DNA of 9,729 nt. Source: Clostridia bacterium (GTDB lineage: Bacteria; Bacillota; Clostridia; CAKSNL01; HGM11501). The notes beneath the pieces are model-generated. The model was not told the DNA's origin. It was given only the letters and a program-made list of their open reading frames with translations, and ran no database searches. How positions within the stretch are numbered: the first letter of the stretch is position 1; every line of letters starts with the position of its first letter. The stretch is from the NCBI GenBank assembly GCA_017390225.1, contig JAFPCL010000074.1, forward strand, positions 1 to 9,729, given 5' to 3'. The translations under genes and the position numbers were made by a program. Shown here one piece after another: positions 1 through 6,072 of the stretch.

Positions 1-32
1 ATAAAAAGGGGATGTTTAAAAAGGCACAGACC

Positions 33-154
33 GTTTCATGGCAAAAAACAATGCATTTACAATCTTTATAAATAATATTCTAATCTTAAAAACTTTGTAA
101 TTTGTAGGAATTTGCCTAAATTGGCAAATTCCTCTTTATTTAATGCCATGAAAC
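33..154. repeat. 11-bp inverted repeat flanking an AT-rich 100-bp segment
   Basis: GTTTCATGGCA at 33-43 is the exact reverse complement of TGCCATGAAAC at 144-154. The enclosed segment is AT-rich and contains a second perfect hairpin (106-133) close to its right arm. The layout resembles a very small non-coding element with terminal inverted repeats, but no clear target-site duplication is visible and no transposase is nearby. The arms could instead form the base of a long RNA stem. Confidence 0.4.
106..140 (+). terminator. Possible intrinsic terminator, plus strand
   Basis: A perfect 11-bp stem (AGGAATTTGCC at 106-116 with GGCAAATTCCT at 123-133, loop TAAATT) is followed on the plus strand by the T-rich stretch CTTTATTT. 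It could end a plus-strand transcript that begins left of the window. On the minus strand the stem is not followed by a T-run, so it is a poor terminator for the gene ending at 313. Confidence 0.35.
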
Positions 155-275
155 TATGGAGCGAACTTCACCGCTCGGCGTACCTTTGTACGCCTTCGGG
201 ATGACATTATCAAGGCTACGCCTTGATAATGTATTCAGTTCGTCCATTCTGCACTCTTTTGATCCATCCCCTACT
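155..275. repeat. Structured hairpin block, candidate dispersed intergenic repeat
   Basis: Three adjacent hairpins are visible: GAGCG/CGCTC (159-163 with 172-176), GGCGTAC/GTACGCC (177-183 with 188-194, loop CTTT), and a 13-bp stem (204-216 with 220-232, loop TAC). The octamer TACGCCTT occurs twice (189-196 and 217-224), so the GGCGTA arm at 177-182 can pair with either copy, giving alternative folds. Base composition differs from the AT-rich flanks. The compact structure and intergenic location suggest a REP-like dispersed repeat; a structured RNA is the alternative. Identity as a repeat is inference, since only one copy is visible. Confidence 0.45.
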
Positions 276-312
276 AGGAATACGAGTTTTAAAACAGCTC
301 CTTTTATTATAT

Positions 313-2649
313 TTATTGAATTTTATTGAAAACATTTTTGCACAGCGCCGCAAGCTCCCTTGCGTATTCTTCTTTGGTGCTCTCTGCCGCCATGTGAAAT
401 ACCTCGCGCTGTGCATCGGGATACAGATATGCTTTTCCGCGCTCGTTTTTCACCCGTATGCCGCCTTCTGCGCCTTTTTGATCAAATACCGATCGCAAAT
501 AGGTCAGCATGGTGGCTTTTTTTGTTTCTGCACAAGGAATTTCTTCCGAAACCACATAAAATACGGGAATTTCCTCTAACAGTTCTTTCAACGTCATCTT
601 GCAGGTCGCCATCACATCCACCAACATGCACAGCGCCCCAACGGCATCATAAAAAACCGTTCTTTGCCGACGAGCATCCGCATCCAACGACATACACAGC
701 ACTTCCTCTGTTTTTTCCTCTTCCAAAAGTTCTGTTTTCATCCCTGTCTTTTCTATCATCCGCACTACCCCATCGGGAACGGTTTTCGATATGCGAATGA
801 CCGACTGTTCTTTGCATTTCGTCAACAAAAGATAAAAAAGTGCACGCAAGCGTTCTCCGAATATCGGCATATTTCGATCATCATACAGTAAAAGTTCCCT
901 TCCGTCCGCCGACAGATATGCCGACAGAGCGTTTTTTGTATCCATGTTCATTCCTTCCGCCACATGACACCCCATCCGGGATAAAGTTGCCTTTGCACAG
1001 GACATGACCGTTTCATTCCCTCCGCGAAGCGTCAACGAAAGCTGTGCATTTTTTGTCGGACAAATATGCAAAAGTCCTTCGATATATTCTCTTCGATAAG
1101 CGGCACAATCCATCGGTCTGCCGACCTTCACGCAAGGCATCGGCAATTTTTTCCCTCTGCGCCCCGGTTCGGTTTCCTTTGCATCTTGCCCGGATAGACA
1201 GGCGCCGTTTTTTCCGAGGAAAATCATCTCGGCTTGATGATCTCCGACGCCAAACCAAACCCCACCGAGCAAATGCTTCGCCCGAACGGCCGATGATACC
1301 AAAGGTGCTGTTCCGCTCCCCAAATCATACACAATCGCACCATTTGCCAAAGCACCGGCACAAAAAGCCTGCTTCAAACTTTCCGCCGCCGGGTCTTCAC
1401 TGCATGCAACTGCCAAGCCGTGTCCTTTTCCGCCCAAGCTTGCACCAAAGCTTTCCGCCAGCGCCGTTGTAATCTCATAGCCCCAAGCACCGCTGACACT
1501 GCCGCCCACGATTTGAGAAGGATTTTTATTTGCCCCCCAAATCAGATGATCTGTCAGCCGTGTTCCTTCCGATACATCCTTATAGGGGAACACCCGAATG
1601 CCGGGGCATACAATCGCATTTCTGCCTACACGAGATGCTTCTCCGATGACCGTTTGCTCAAAAACCGTTGCATCCTGTTTGACAACTGCACGGTCACATA
1701 AAACCGAGCCTCGGACGGATGCCCCTTTTTCCAAAAGCACACCATCCATCAGAACACTGCGACTGACCGATGCGCCGCTACGAACACAGCAACCTCTGCC
1801 AATCACCGCATATTTTCCGATTTTCGCGCCGGATTCGATGCGTGTGTCCCTGCCAATGCGCACCGGCGGAGTAATTTCTGCACCATCTTCAATCATAACG
1901 CCCTCTTCTACAGTCATTGCATCAAAGGACTCTTTCATCGCCAAACGCCGATCAAACAAATCAAAGTGACTTTTTCTGTAAACATCCACATCTCCGACGT
2001 CGCACCAATAGCCCTGCATTTCGTAGCCGAACATGGGGCACTTTTCTGAAAGAAGCTTGGGAAATAAGTCTTTGGAAAAATCCGTTGGTTCGTCGTTTTT
2101 TACACGGGATAACACATCTTTATTTAAAATATAAATGCCCGTGTTGACCGTATCGGCAAACACCTCTTTCCAAGAGGGCTTTTCCAAGAAACGGACGATA
2201 CTTCCTGTGCTGTCCGTCACAACCACGCCGTATTGCAAGGGCACGTCCACCCGTTTTAAAATCAGGGTTGCCATGCTGTTTTTCTCTTTATGAAAGCTGA
2301 CCGCTTCCGTTATATTGGCATCGGTCAGACAATCTCCGGCAATGACTAAAAAAGTATCGGACAAAAATCTCTCTGCTTGCTTGACGGCACCTGCCGTTCC
2401 CATAGGGACTTTTTCATGAAAGTAGGTAATTTGTACCCCCATATCTTCCCCGTTACCAATCGTCTGTTCGATTTTTTCTGCCATATAGCAGGAAGCAATT
2501 CCGATTTGCGTAATGTCGTGTTCTTTTAAAAGCATGACGATTCTGCGAAGAAGCGGCACACCCATAATCGGCACCAACGGTTTGGGCAGATCTGAGGTGA
2601 TGGGTCTGAGTCGCACCCCTTCTCCGCCTGCCAAAATAATCGCTTTCAA
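313..2649 (-). CDS. NDP-sugar pyrophosphorylase / hexapeptide-repeat / phosphomutase-like fusion protein
   Basis: Predicted 778-residue cytoplasmic protein. Residues 1-235 form a nucleotidyltransferase domain: the nucleotide-binding signature LAGGEGVRLRP (6-16) and PKPLVP (22-27), the metal-site region AGDCLTD (104-110), EKP (156-158), NTGIYIL (169-175) and WCDVGD (215-220). Residues about 250-370 are left-handed beta-helix hexapeptide repeats ending in LIWG (369-372). Residues 375-778 resemble the phosphomutase part of the mannose-1-phosphate guanylyltransferase/phosphomannomutase-like fusion family. The expected role is making an activated sugar, possibly GDP-mannose, for envelope glycans; the substrate cannot be read from sequence. 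The phosphomutase part lacks the usual catalytic-serine loop and DGDxDR metal loop. The start is TTG at 2649, set by the family N-terminus and by AAGGAG at 2658-2663, 8 bases upstream. It is the last gene of the DUF421 operon, 18 bases after DUF4363. Confidence 0.85.
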   Translation of the reverse strand: MKAIILAGGEGVRLRPITSDLPKPLVPIMGVPLLRRIVMLLKEHDITQIGIASCYMAEKIEQTIGNGEDMGVQITYFHEKVPMGTAGAVKQAERFLSDTFLVIAGDCLTDANITEAVSFHKEKNSMATLILKRVDVPLQYGVVVTDSTGSIVRFLEKPSWKEVFADTVNTGIYILNKDVLSRVKNDEPTDFSKDLFPKLLSEKCPMFGYEMQGYWCDVGDVDVYRKSHFDLFDRRLAMKESFDAMTVEEGVMIEDGAEITPPVRIGRDTRIESGAKIGKYAVIGRGCCVRSGASVSRSVLMDGVLLEKGASVRGSVLCDRAVVKQDATVFEQTVIGEASRVGRNAIVCPGIRVFPYKDVSEGTRLTDHLIWGANKNPSQIVGGSVSGAWGYEITTALAESFGASLGGKGHGLAVACSEDPAAESLKQAFCAGALANGAIVYDLGSGTAPLVSSAVRAKHLLGGVWFGVGDHQAEMIFLGKNGACLSGQDAKETEPGRRGKKLPMPCVKVGRPMDCAAYRREYIEGLLHICPTKNAQLSLTLRGGNETVMSCAKATLSRMGCHVAEGMNMDTKNALSAYLSADGRELLLYDDRNMPIFGERLRALFYLLLTKCKEQSVIRISKTVPDGVVRMIEKTGMKTELLEEEKTEEVLCMSLDADARRQRTVFYDAVGALCMLVDVMATCKMTLKELLEEIPVFYVVSEEIPCAETKKATMLTYLRSVFDQKGAEGGIRVKNERGKAYLYPDAQREVFHMAAESTKEEYARELAALCKNVFNKIQ

Positions 2650-2667
2650 AAAATTTGCTCCTTCCGT

Positions 2668-3048
2668 TCAAAAAATATTCTTTAATTCAACCCGTTCCTG
2701 TTCGGCAACCGCCATTAGTACAATTTTTGCCTCTGCAAAAGATGCCCGGGCATCGCTCCAATTTTTATCCCGAATGTAAATTCCCAAGCGTCCCAAAATC
2801 ACACGAACCTCCGTCAATTCATTGTGATGCATAAACAGTGTCAATTTGTTCAGCATATGCACATATTTTTCGCAGGATGCATGATATGTTGCTTCCGCTT
2901 TTTCCACATCTTCCGCATACAAAGCCTTTTCAATATCTTCCATGGACAGAAGTATTTCCTGCACGGATGTACGAATATACTGCTGTGCATATCCCATACC
3001 GAAAAGACCAAACAACACAAAGACCATCGTTACCCAAAACACTCTCAA
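2668..3048 (-). CDS. DUF4363 family membrane-anchored protein
   Basis: Predicted 126 residues: one N-terminal membrane segment (about 4-22) followed by a helical domain, probably outside the membrane. The later part (FMHHNEL around 72-78, then GRLGIYI and a D-A-rich helix) fits the DUF4363 family. Members are commonly encoded beside DUF421 proteins, as here; their biochemical function is not established. The start codon is TTG at 3046-3048, overlapping the TGA of the DUF421 gene in a TTGA junction, which implies translational coupling. The ribosome binding site AGGAGG (3057-3062) lies inside the last codons of DUF421, 8 bases from the TTG. It is followed after 18 bases by the nucleotidyltransferase fusion gene, so the three are probably one transcript. 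Confidence 0.8.
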   Translation of the reverse strand: MRVFWVTMVFVLFGLFGMGYAQQYIRTSVQEILLSMEDIEKALYAEDVEKAEATYHASCEKYVHMLNKLTLFMHHNELTEVRVILGRLGIYIRDKNWSDARASFAEAKIVLMAVAEQERVELKNIF

Positions 3049-3719
3049 CCCTTTGTCCTCCTCTGTGTGTATAAAACTTCCCCGTCATACTGTGCCACAA
3101 GGCAATCCCGTATGTGTTCTATGCCTTGCTTCTGCAGTTCTTTTTTGAGCCACACTTCATCTTTTCCGGTGGCGGAGAGTTGCTTTTTCATCAAAACGCC
3201 GTCGGAAACCAGCATATACGGCAGTTGTTCCTGTGAAGGCTTGCATCCGATATCTTTCGGGGTCAGCGGTCGCTCCTGCACTTTGGGGATTACGTTCAAA
3301 ACGCCGTTGTTTTCCAAAACCGCCGTATACACACTGTCTATTTTCGGATAGCCTGCTTTTCTCAGTTCTTCCAAAAGATCATCCGTATTGATGCGCAAAG
3401 AGCGCATTTTCTTCTCATCGATTTTCCCATTCGTAATCAGAATCTCCGGTGTTCCTGTCATAAATGTCCGAAAGCGTTTCCATTTTAGCGTTGCCGCAGA
3501 AAACAGCACTTCGCACATGACTAACGTGAAAATAGGCACGATTCCGTGGATGAGCGGAATATCCGTGTTTTCCACCGGAATGGATGCCAGGTCGGAAATA
3601 ATGATGGCAATCACCAATTCCGAAGGCTCCAGCTGTCCAATCTGCCGTTTTCCCATCAGACGCATGGCAAAAACGATGGCAATATACAGAATGATTGTAC
3701 GAATAAATAAAATTATCAT
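3045..3719 (-). CDS. DUF421 domain-containing membrane protein (YetF-like)
   Basis: Predicted 224 residues. The N-terminal part has two to three membrane helices (about 3-20, 34-50 and 57-76) with the family signature RLMGKRQIGQLEPSEL at 20-35. The cytoplasmic part carries the DUF421 landmarks TGTPEILITNGKI (88-100), a basic helix with LRINTDDLLEELR (108-120), and SVYTAVLENNG followed by NVIPK (129-146). Family members are small inner-membrane proteins of uncertain function, in some bacteria linked to stress or spore physiology. The ATG at 3719 matches the family N-terminus, but the bases upstream (TTTTTTTGAAAAAAT) give no convincing Shine-Dalgarno. Only 58 bases separate this start from the divergent tRNA gene, so the two promoters must share that space. 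First gene of a three-gene operon. Confidence 0.85.
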   Translation of the reverse strand: MIILFIRTIILYIAIVFAMRLMGKRQIGQLEPSELVIAIIISDLASIPVENTDIPLIHGIVPIFTLVMCEVLFSAATLKWKRFRTFMTGTPEILITNGKIDEKKMRSLRINTDDLLEELRKAGYPKIDSVYTAVLENNGVLNVIPKVQERPLTPKDIGCKPSQEQLPYMLVSDGVLMKKQLSATGKDEVWLKKELQKQGIEHIRDCLVAQYDGEVLYTQRRTKG

Positions 3720-3737
3720 ATTTTTTCAAAAAAAGTC

Positions 3738-3766
3738 TTGACAAATCAAAAATTGTATAGTATAAT
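3738..3766 (+). promoter_or_regulatory. Consensus sigma-A promoter of tRNA-Val
   Basis: TTGACA (3738-3743), a 17-base spacer and TATAAT (3761-3766) match both consensus hexamers exactly. The expected start point, around 3773-3774, leaves only a few bases before the mature tRNA 5' end at 3778, typical of a strong stable-RNA promoter with a minimal leader. Confidence 0.93.
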
Positions 3767-3777
3767 ATTACTCGTTC

Positions 3778-3854
3778 GGGACGATAGCTCAGCTGGTTAG
3801 AGTACCACGTTGACATCGTGGGGGTCGTTGGTTCGATTCCAATTCGTCCCACCA
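3778..3854 (+). tRNA. tRNA-Val (anticodon GAC)
   Basis: A full cloverleaf can be drawn. The acceptor stem is GGGACGA (3778-3784) with TCGTCCC (3844-3850). The D arm is GCTC (3787-3790) with GAGT (3800-3803), ending in a G-T pair. The anticodon stem is CCACG (3805-3809) with CGTGG (3817-3821), loop TTGACAT and anticodon GAC at 3812-3814. A five-base variable loop is followed by the T arm GTTGG/CCAAT with loop TTCGATT. ACCA (3851-3854) is encoded, so the 3' CCA does not need to be added. GAC reads valine codons GUC and GUU. It is a lone tRNA gene with its own promoter and terminator, not part of an array. Confidence 0.97.
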
Positions 3855-3891
3855 AAACCCTGTTGCAATAGCGACAGGGTTTTAATTTTTT
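3854..3891 (+). terminator. Intrinsic terminator of tRNA-Val
   Basis: AAAACCCTGTTGC (3854-3866) pairs with GCGACAGGGTTTT (3871-3883) around an AATA loop, with one T-G pair, then AATTTTTT follows. The stem begins on the last A of the encoded CCA, so the primary transcript has essentially no trailer before the hairpin. It may also act weakly on minus-strand transcripts coming from the lipoprotein gene. Confidence 0.92.
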
Positions 3892-3892
3892 C

Positions 3893-3919
3893 TGCTGCCC
3901 TTTTTCGGACAGCATTTTT
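3893..3919. terminator. Second hairpin between convergent tRNA and lipoprotein genes
   Basis: TGCTGCCC (3893-3900) and GGACAGCA (3907-3914) enclose TTTTTC. Read on the minus strand all eight pairs form (one G-T), directly after the lipoprotein stop codon. Read on the plus strand one pair is a C-A mismatch, but TTTTT (3915-3919) follows. It probably serves as a back-up terminator in both directions. No long T-run follows on the minus strand, so it is weaker there. Confidence 0.55.
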
Positions 3920-4235
3920 ATTGGTTTGTCATATTGGACTGTGTCGTAATCTCATTGTTTTCATGCGAATCGTCCATAATGTCTTCGATTCCATCTTCTG
4001 TCTTTTGTTGTGCTTTATCGATGCCGTGCTGTGTTTCTTCCCATAAATGCTCTGCACCTTCTTCTGTTTCTTCCATAAACAGGCTTTCATCCTCATACAA
4101 ATCATTTCCGCCGACACGTCTTTGTACTTCACTTTCCGCATCCACGCCGTGTTCTGCCACGTCGCCCCGACTGCAGCCTGTAAACATCGCCATCGCAATT
4201 GTTAATAAAAGAGCTAAAAAAGCTTTGTTTTTCAT
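3918..4235 (-). CDS. Small acidic lipoprotein, unknown function
   Basis: Predicted 105-residue precursor. The N-terminus has a lysine-containing start, a hydrophobic segment (about 5-18) and a lipobox FTGC with the lipidated cysteine at 21, so the mature protein should be anchored on the outer face of the membrane. The mature part is strongly acidic, with a run from about 47 to 90 rich in Glu, Asp, Gln and His that looks like an amphipathic helix (EETEEGAEHLWEE, then GIDKAQQKTEDGIED). I recognise no family. The ATG at 4235 is chosen because the signal peptide starts there and GAAAGGAA lies just upstream; an in-frame GTG at 4271 would add 12 basic residues ahead of the signal peptide and is unlikely. 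It is transcribed divergently from the LRR gene. Confidence 0.75.
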   Translation of the reverse strand: MKNKAFLALLLTIAMAMFTGCSRGDVAEHGVDAESEVQRRVGGNDLYEDESLFMEETEEGAEHLWEETQHGIDKAQQKTEDGIEDIMDDSHENNEITTQSNMTNQ

Positions 4236-4286
4236 ATAATTTCCTTTCTTCCGTCTGTTAATTTTCCGCACCTTTCAACGGATAAA

Positions 4287-4298
4287 AAGACGCGTCTT
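4287..4298. repeat. 12-bp perfect palindrome in lipoprotein leader
   Basis: AAGACGCGTCTT reads the same on both strands. It falls between the predicted lipoprotein promoter and its start codon, about 20 bases into the expected transcript. Its GC-rich core stands out from the AT-rich surroundings, so it is a candidate operator for a dimeric repressor. Chance is not excluded. Confidence 0.35.
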
Positions 4299-4321
4299 CA
4301 TCTGTAATATAAACTTTTTTC

Positions 4322-4350
4322 ATTAAAAATATACACGCTTATTTTTCCAA
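4322..4350 (-). promoter_or_regulatory. Candidate promoter of the small lipoprotein gene
   Basis: On the minus strand, TTGGAA (4345-4350), a 17-base spacer and TTTAAT (4322-4327) match the sigma-A consensus at four and five of six positions. The resulting leader would be about 80 bases. Its -35 box lies 12 bases from the -35 box of the divergent LRR promoter. Confidence 0.5.
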
Positions 4351-4362
4351 GACAAACAGATG

Positions 4363-4391
4363 TTGACATTTTTATTATTTCATATTATAAT
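4363..4391 (+). promoter_or_regulatory. Consensus sigma-A promoter of the LRR gene
   Basis: TTGACA (4363-4368), a 17-base spacer and TATAAT (4386-4391) are perfect consensus hexamers. The start of transcription should lie near 4398. The ribosome binding site AAGGGTGTG (4409-4417) and the ATG at 4423 follow directly. Confidence 0.9.
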
Positions 4392-4422
4392 AATGGCACA
4401 TTGAAAATAAGGGTGTGATTAA

Positions 4423-5787
4423 ATGAAAAAATTATTTTTTGTTTTTACTGTTATCTTCTGCATGACTCTATGCATTTTTTCCTGTCGGGCTGAAAACATC
4501 GCATTATCTGTGGATCGTGGCAACTCTATGGATTCATCCACATACACAGAAAAAACACTCACATGGTCTGTGGATCACGGTGTGCTGACCATCAGCGGCA
4601 CCGGGGATATGCCGTCATACACAGATAAAGCCGCTCCTTGGAACAATTCCGCTCACCGTTTTGAAAAGGTTGTCATTTCCGAGGGCATCACAAGTGTCGG
4701 TGACTATGCCTTCCATCTGCGGTCTTCCGTATACCAAGTTTCTTTACCCACAACTTTACAAAGAATCGGAAAGTATGCTTTTGCCGGATGCAGTATTATG
4801 GAGCTTTCCTTCCCCTACGGTTTGCAATCCATCGGGGAAAGTGCCTATGCCAACTGTCCCTTTTTGACACTGGTTTCTATTCCTTCTACGCTTACGTCCC
4901 TCTCCGACTCGGCTTTTTCGGGTTGCGGCTCACTTTCTGCCATTTATGTTGACCTTGCCAATCCCGTCTTTACGGGGCACGACGGCGTTTTATACAATAA
5001 AGATATGACTCGACTTTTAAAATACCCCGCATCTCGACAGGCAAGTGAATTTACGGTTCCCGCAACCGTTACAACTCTTGCACCCTACACCTTTGCGAAC
5101 AGCAAAACACTGCAATCCATCATTCTGCATGACGGCATGACGGAAGTTGCCCCCGGTAGCTTTGCTTGGTGCGAAGCCCTTTCTTCCGTTGACTTTCCGG
5201 ATCATCTGGCTTCCATCGGCGATTATGCCTTCTATTATTGTACGGCTCTGACAGAGCTTACGCTTCCCCAATCGCTTACAAAGATTGGCCACTATGCATT
5301 CGGCGGCTGTGACAATGTGACCGCTATTTTCTATCACGGAACAAGCGCCCAATGGGACATGATTTCTGTCGGACACAACTACATTTTGACTGTGATTCCC
5401 ATACAGCACAATTATCGTGCCGCATCTGAAATCACCTATGATATTACGGTTCTTTTAAATGGAGAAAAGCTTGTTTTTGACACAGAGCCGCTCATCAAAG
5501 ACAACAGAACTTTAGTTCCCATGCGTGCCATTTTTGAAGCCTTTGGTGCCGCCGTTTTATGGGAGCCGACAACCAAGACCGTCACTGCCTCTCGGCAAGG
5601 CACGAAAATCACGCTTCAAATCGACAGCCCTATGCTGAAAATCAACGATGCCGTGTTGGTTTTAGATGTGCCGGCACAAATCATTGAAAATCGCACCTAC
5701 GTTCCCTTACGTGCCATCAGTGAATGTCTTTCCTGCACGATTGACTGGGATGGAGAAACCAAAACGGTCATGATTAAAGACAATTAA
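4423..5787 (+). CDS. Secreted BspA-like leucine-rich-repeat protein with C-terminal copper amine oxidase N-like domain
   Basis: Predicted 454 residues. A signal peptide spans 1-23 (KK, a hydrophobic core, then CRA before Glu24); Cys21 preceded by IFS makes lipidation possible but not clear. Residues about 45-80 are the entry module usual for this family (VLTISGTGDMP, APW). LRR_5-type repeats run from about 81 to 310, with repeated units of the form I-G-x-Y-A-F-x-x-C and S-L-P-x-x-L. Residues 339-452 hold a Cu_amine_oxidN1-type domain: LLNGEKLVFD, NRTLVPMRAIFEAFG (361-375), then a second NRTYVPLRAISE (423-434). That domain is a common cell-surface module in Firmicutes and does not itself imply amine oxidase activity. 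The likely role is adhesion or wall binding outside the cell. It has a strong promoter of its own and a terminator 11 bases after the stop. Confidence 0.88.
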   Translation: MKKLFFVFTVIFCMTLCIFSCRAENIALSVDRGNSMDSSTYTEKTLTWSVDHGVLTISGTGDMPSYTDKAAPWNNSAHRFEKVVISEGITSVGDYAFHLRSSVYQVSLPTTLQRIGKYAFAGCSIMELSFPYGLQSIGESAYANCPFLTLVSIPSTLTSLSDSAFSGCGSLSAIYVDLANPVFTGHDGVLYNKDMTRLLKYPASRQASEFTVPATVTTLAPYTFANSKTLQSIILHDGMTEVAPGSFAWCEALSSVDFPDHLASIGDYAFYYCTALTELTLPQSLTKIGHYAFGGCDNVTAIFYHGTSAQWDMISVGHNYILTVIPIQHNYRAASEITYDITVLLNGEKLVFDTEPLIKDNRTLVPMRAIFEAFGAAVLWEPTTKTVTASRQGTKITLQIDSPMLKINDAVLVLDVPAQIIENRTYVPLRAISECLSCTIDWDGETKTVMIKDN

Positions 5788-5798
5788 AAATCAAAAGT

Positions 5799-5835
5799 AA
5801 AAAGGACAGTTTTCGTAAAGAAGCTGTCCTTTTTT
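5799..5835. terminator. Bidirectional intrinsic terminator between LRR and DUF378 genes
   Basis: AAAAAGGACAG (5799-5809) pairs perfectly with CTGTCCTTTTT (5824-5834), with TTTTTT ending the plus-strand side. Because A-runs and T-runs flank both arms, the same hairpin serves the plus-strand LRR gene and the minus-strand DUF378 gene, whose stop is at 5845. Confidence 0.93.
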
Positions 5836-5844
5836 ATATCATCT

Positions 5845-6057
5845 TTAATCTTTTTCGTGGCTATGCATCGGCACCTTGTCTTTAAACAGCATAGTAACAG
5901 ACCATAAGCCCGCCAAGCCGACAAGCGTGTAGATAATGCGGGAAAACAAAGCCAATTGTCCGCCGAAAATAGCGGCAACGATATCAAAACCGAACAATCC
6001 GATTGATCCCCAGTTTAAAGCACCGATAATGACTAAAATCAATGCGACCGTATCCAT
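5845..6057 (-). CDS. DUF378 family small membrane protein
   Basis: Predicted 70 residues with two membrane helices (about 3-24 and 38-57) and a short charged C-terminus. The family signature is clear: IIGALNWGSIGLFGFDIV (10-27), an IFGG turn, then SRIIYTLVGLAGL (39-51). Function is not established for the family. The ATG at 6057 is chosen because GAAGGGAG lies about 7 bases upstream and the family starts here. An in-frame ATG at 6099 would add 14 residues encoded by the terminator hairpin and its T-run, and lacks a ribosome binding site. No good promoter fits between the hairpin and this start, so expression depends on readthrough of the upstream operon or on a weak promoter overlapping the hairpin. 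Confidence 0.85.
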   Translation of the reverse strand: MDTVALILVIIGALNWGSIGLFGFDIVAAIFGGQLALFSRIIYTLVGLAGLWSVTMLFKDKVPMHSHEKD

Positions 6058-6072
6058 CGTTTCGCTCCCTTC

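Larger units (their letters stand above)
1..312. other. Intergenic region with no supportable gene
   Basis: No open reading frame here has a ribosome binding site or a recognisable product. The left 100 bases are AT-rich; the right part (about 155-275) is GC-richer and strongly self-complementary. It lies just downstream of the minus-strand nucleotidyltransferase gene, which ends at 313, yet no hairpin followed by a T-run on the minus strand is visible, so the 3' end of that operon is unresolved. Sub-elements are listed separately. Confidence 0.7.

Noticed and set aside
1..312. CRISPR array or attachment site suggested by the repeated hairpins
   Set aside because: There is no regularly spaced repeat series, no cas or integrase gene nearby, and the tRNA end at 3854 shows no duplicated 3' segment elsewhere in the window.
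216..416. Minus-strand 66-residue frame crossing the end of the nucleotidyltransferase gene
   Set aside because: It overlaps the real gene in another frame, has no ribosome binding site, and its C-terminus is just translation of the hairpin block.
223..579. Plus-strand 118-residue hydrophobic frame
   Set aside because: It lies mostly antisense to the nucleotidyltransferase gene and is typical of antisense shadow translation; no ribosome binding site.
3415..3915. Minus-strand 166-residue frame across the tRNA
   Set aside because: Its N-terminal part is antisense translation of the tRNA gene, a well-known spurious gene call, and the rest overlaps DUF421 out of frame.
3810..4046. Plus-strand 78-residue frame starting inside the tRNA
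   Set aside because: It runs through the tRNA, both terminators and antisense to the lipoprotein; no independent support.
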